A DNA stretch of 33,623 nucleotides from Candidatus Desulfobacula maris (GTDB taxonomy: Bacteria > Desulfobacterota > Desulfobacteria > Desulfobacterales > Desulfobacteraceae), in the NCBI GenBank assembly GCA_014383445.1, contig JACNHV010000254.1, positions 1 through 33,623 of the forward strand. Reading direction: 5' to 3'. This document shows positions 31,422 to 33,623 of this stretch, piece after piece. The position numbers were made by a program, and so were the translations under genes. Positions within the stretch are counted from its first letter, which is position 1. Each line of letters begins with the position of its first letter. The notes below the pieces were generated by a model. The model had not been told where the DNA came from, did not search any database, and saw only the letters and a list, made by a program, of their open reading frames with translations.

Positions 31422-32045
31422 TTAAATTGGCTTTGCACCGTATTTTACAATTAATTTTTCAAGGTTTTCATAGGATTGAGCCCCCACAAGACGGTCAAGC
31501 CCGATAAAAAAACTGGGTACGGCTGTGACACCTTTTGTCCTTGAAAGTTCCCAGTCTGAATCCACGGCATCTGAAAATTCCCGGGTTTCAATAACTGCCT
31601 TACCCTCCTCGCGATCAAGGCCGGAGCTTTCTATCAGGTTTAATAGAACATCTTTTTGAGCGATATTCTTTCCTTCCACAAAATAAGCCTTGAATGCTTC
31701 CATGTGAAACGGGTGGCCATGACCTTTTGTTTCTGCCCAAAGACCAACCTCCTGGGCAAGCCGGCTGTTATAGGTCATCTTTCTGTCACCCAGGGCAAGC
31801 CCAAGCTTTTCCGCGTTTTCTCTCAGGTTCGCCATCATTTTGTTCACATCAAAGGCTATCTTTTTGTGTTTAAACAGGTCTTCCAGGGTACGACCCTGCT
31901 CAGGCGTATCCGGATGAAGGGGAAACGCCCGCCACTTGATGCGGATATCATAGTTTTTTTCTAACTTTTCAATACTCCCGGTAATGAAATAACACCAGGG
32001 TCAAACATAGTCTGAAAATATTTCAAGCTCTAAAGCTGTAGACAT
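31422..32045 (-). CDS. Selenocysteine-containing FrnE/DsbA-like oxidoreductase (UGA recoded at codon 15)
   Basis: Read from the ATG at 32045, the frame is MSTALELEIFSDYV, then TGA (32003-32001), then PWCYFITGSIEKLE and on without a stop to 31422: 207 residues. FrnE-type thioredoxin-fold proteins have SDYVCPWCY at this place, so the UGA stands exactly for the first active-site Cys (U15-P-W-C18). AAAGGAG lies 7-8 nt before the ATG, proving the start lies upstream of the UGA. A hairpin follows the UGA with GG in its loop (separate entry). The rest of the family is present: KWRAFPLHPDTPEQG, and near the end KGVTAVPSFFIGLDRLVGAQ with the cis-proline VPSFF. It probably acts in thiol-disulfide exchange in the cytoplasm. 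Automatic gene callers would report only a 141-residue fragment from 31847. Confidence 0.85.
31967..31989 (-). promoter_or_regulatory. Bacterial-type SECIS hairpin candidate
   Basis: In the mRNA, UUUCAUUAC and GUAUUGAAA pair (8 pairs, one U-U mismatch) around the loop CGGGA. The loop begins 21 nt after the UGA and has the GG expected of bacterial SECIS elements, within the usual 16-37 nt distance. It lies inside the coding sequence, as bacterial SECIS elements do. Confidence 0.75.
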
Positions 32046-32288
32046 AATTTTCTCCTTTGATCAAGTCATTTTTAATGAACATCGGTACAATTAAACACGC
32101 TGCAAAAAAATAAATCAAGTGTCCTGAAGACTGATCTGCCAAGATTTCAAATGTGTTAACGGCTGAAGGCTCTGCCACGGGGCATACACACTATTTATGG
32201 GTTATAAAAAAAATAAATAATTTTACTTTGTATGAAGATTGGCCTATTTTAGCCCAATTGTTTAATAATTTTTAAAAAAAGGGGGCCC

Positions 32289-32903
32289 ATGCTGCTGACA
32301 TTCTTAAAAGGATTTGGAGTCGGAAGCGGCCTGATTATTGCTATTGGCGCCCAGAATGCATTTGTTTTAAGCCAGGGAGTCAGAAAAAACCATTATATTA
32401 TTATTCCTTTGATCTGCGCTATTTGTGACGCACTTCTCATCATACTGGGGGTAACGGGTATGGGAACCCTTGTTTCTTCAAGCAAAAGCCTTTCATTAAT
32501 CGCAGGCATTGGCGGAGCTGGTTTTCTCTTCATATACGGGATCGGATCCTTCAGATCTGCCATCAAAGGAGGAAGCCTTTCTGCGAACCAAAAAACTGAA
32601 TCATCTTTTAAAACTGCTATTCTCACAACCCTTGCCGTAACACTGCTCAATCCCCATGTATATCTTGACACAGTTATTTTACTGGGCAGCATTTCCAGTC
32701 AGTTTAAACAGCCCGGCCACTTCTTTTTTGGTGCCGGTGCTGTAATGGCATCCTTTGTCTGGTTTTTTTCCTTGAGCCTTGGCGGAAAGATGCTTGCGCC
32801 TTTATTTACAAAAAAATCATCCTGGAGAGTTCTGGATACTCTTGTGGGAATGACCATGTGGGCCATTGCCCTGTCTGTAGTAAAGGGTTTATTTACCCTC
32901 TAG
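32289..32903 (+). CDS. LysE/ArgO-family amino-acid exporter
   Basis: A 204-residue inner-membrane protein with about six membrane helices. The family signature GAQNAFVLSQGVRKNH is at residues 21-36, and NPHVYLDTVILLGS, conserved in LysE/ArgO, lies near residue 121. Members export lysine, arginine or other amino acids. AGGGGG stands just before the ATG. The gene appears monocistronic and is divergent from the selenoprotein gene with a 243-bp gap, AT-rich near 32200-32280, where its promoter should lie. Substrate cannot be told. Confidence 0.92.
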   Translation: MLLTFLKGFGVGSGLIIAIGAQNAFVLSQGVRKNHYIIIPLICAICDALLIILGVTGMGTLVSSSKSLSLIAGIGGAGFLFIYGIGSFRSAIKGGSLSANQKTESSFKTAILTTLAVTLLNPHVYLDTVILLGSISSQFKQPGHFFFGAGAVMASFVWFFSLSLGGKMLAPLFTKKSSWRVLDTLVGMTMWAIALSVVKGLFTL

Positions 32904-33045
32904 ATATTCTCTCATGAGCAACCTGTTTTTGGGTGATATCCCGGGCAACGGCCACCAGGTACTCTTTGTCTGCCAATTGTAAAAAACTTGCATTTACTTC
33001 AACGGGAAATATTGTCCCGTCCCAGCGCTGGGGTGATTGATCAAA
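32893..33045 (-). pseudogene. Truncated PAS-domain remnant (sensor kinase fragment)
   Basis: On the minus strand the sequence reads QRWDGTIFPVEVNASFLQLA, then DKEYLVAVARDITQKQ and a stop at 32893-32895. This is the end of a PAS domain as found in sensor kinases (DGxxFPVEV...VARDITxRK). Everything upstream is missing, and an in-frame stop lies just before. The 3' end overlaps the end of the LysE gene by about 11 bp. The break lies next to the transposase gene, so an insertion or deletion by that element probably destroyed the gene. Confidence 0.7.
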
Positions 33046-33155
33046 ATACAATTAAAATGAGCCTTTCCAAAAATAAAAAATAATTTCTTGAAATGATTGA
33101 ACATTTTTATAATTCGTGTCATGAATAACCATCGTCAATCCAAGTGAGGTGACAT

Positions 33156-33623
33156 ATGAGTTTTAAACCTGATAATCAAACGCTTTCATTTTCAGATCTG
33201 GAATTATCCCAGACAAAAGTAAAAAACAATACTCTTGAACACTTAAAAAATCTGGATCAAAGCATACACTGGGATCCCATTGAATCCACCCTGCTGGAAA
33301 ACTATCCCATTGGAAAAAAGAAAAAAGGACCCCAGGCCTATCCTCCTTTAATGCTGTTCAAATGCCTACTGCTCAGGAACTGGTTTCAAATCAAATCCGA
33401 TGTTGAGTTGGAAAGCCTTATTAATGATCGGTTCTCATTTAAAAAATTCATCAGTCTTCCAATGGGAGAACCTGCCCCTGACAGTTCAACCTTTTCAAGA
33501 TTCAGAAAAAGACTTACCCTGGAAAAATATGACATGGTGCTGTCAGATATTTCAGACCAGATATCCCGTCAAAATATCATTATCAACATGGGCAGCACCA
33601 TGGACATTCAGGTCATCAAATCA
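33156..33623 (+). CDS. IS5-family transposase (partial, runs off window)
   Basis: The first 156 codons of a DDE transposase of the IS5 family. Visible pattern: TLSFSDLELSQTKV near the start, YPIGKKKKGPQAYPPLMLFK, LLRNWFQIKSDVELESLIND, then LPMGEPAPDSSTFSRFRKRL, matching the N-terminal helical domain in IS5 (…[20 protein letters not shown]…PDRTTIMNFR). GSTMDIQVIKS at the end holds the likely first catalytic Asp (Asp151). GAGG precedes the ATG. The left IS end should be between about 33040 and 33120, but I cannot identify the terminal repeat with only one end in view. Confidence 0.9.
   Translation, partial: MSFKPDNQTLSFSDLELSQTKVKNNTLEHLKNLDQSIHWDPIESTLLENYPIGKKKKGPQAYPPLMLFKCLLLRNWFQIKSDVELESLINDRFSFKKFISLPMGEPAPDSSTFSRFRKRLTLEKYDMVLSDISDQISRQNIIINMGSTMDIQVIKS

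Noticed and set aside
31977-32000. CCC/GGG hairpin directly after the UGA as the SECIS element
   Set aside because: Its loop starts only 8 nt after the UGA, too close for bacterial SECIS; the alternative hairpin at 31967-31989 fits distance and loop rules better.
1-33623. CRISPR arrays, rRNA or tRNA genes
   Set aside because: No regularly spaced repeats, and no rRNA-like stretch or tRNA cloverleaf was recognised on reading; a covariance search was not possible.

Overview
The window looks like chromosome from a strictly anaerobic, probably sulfate-reducing Desulfobacterota bacterium (Desulfobacteraceae-like). This is inferred from gene content: non-pyrrolysine MttB-type methyltransferases, a tungsten-type aldehyde:ferredoxin oxidoreductase, ETF-linked flavoprotein dehydrogenases, and a thioredoxin-fold gene with an in-frame UGA that appears to encode selenocysteine. 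No database search was possible, so family names rest on motif recognition.

Left part (1-4884): the 3' end of an oligopeptide-type ABC transporter ATPase, a decayed RpiR-family regulator relic, an MttB-family methyltransferase (plus strand), an uncertain 57-codon ORF, and a convergent EamA-type transporter. An AT-rich island follows, with a DUF2889 gene, a broken site-2 protease gene and an attC-like imperfect palindrome, together suggesting integron-cassette debris.

Central part (4885-18283, minus strand): a ten-gene methylamine cluster. In transcription order it encodes the four subunits of a heterotetrameric sarcosine oxidase-type enzyme (B, D, A, G), a stand-alone SoxB-like flavoprotein, ETF beta and alpha, an AOR-family oxidoreductase, a second MttB-family methyltransferase and, beyond a nested 176-bp palindromic element, a second stand-alone flavoprotein. 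Several junctions are ATGA overlaps. A divergent RpiR-family regulator (18474) shares a promoter region that carries a symmetric 9-bp repeat overlapping both putative -35 boxes. My reading is anaerobic stepwise N-demethylation of glycine betaine or related compounds. MttB would move one methyl to a corrinoid protein, the flavoenzymes would oxidise the others, ETF would accept the electrons, and AOR might deal with the aldehyde product.

Right-central part (19361-26264): a YbaK-type aminoacyl-tRNA editing protein, an ABM-domain protein, and a tightly packed SOS cassette lexA / DUF72 / Y-family polymerase homologue / DnaE2-type polymerase. The Y-family protein has lost its catalytic acidic residues but keeps a QADLF clamp-binding motif, so it is ImuB-like; no ImuA gene is present and a DUF72 gene sits in its usual place.

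Right part (26230-33623): an Old Yellow Enzyme-type FMN/FeS/FAD reductase, a DUF3482 GTPase paired with a DUF2868 membrane protein, the selenocysteine FrnE/DsbA-like protein with a bacterial-type SECIS hairpin, a LysE/ArgO exporter, a truncated PAS-domain remnant, and the start of an IS5-family transposase cut by the window end.
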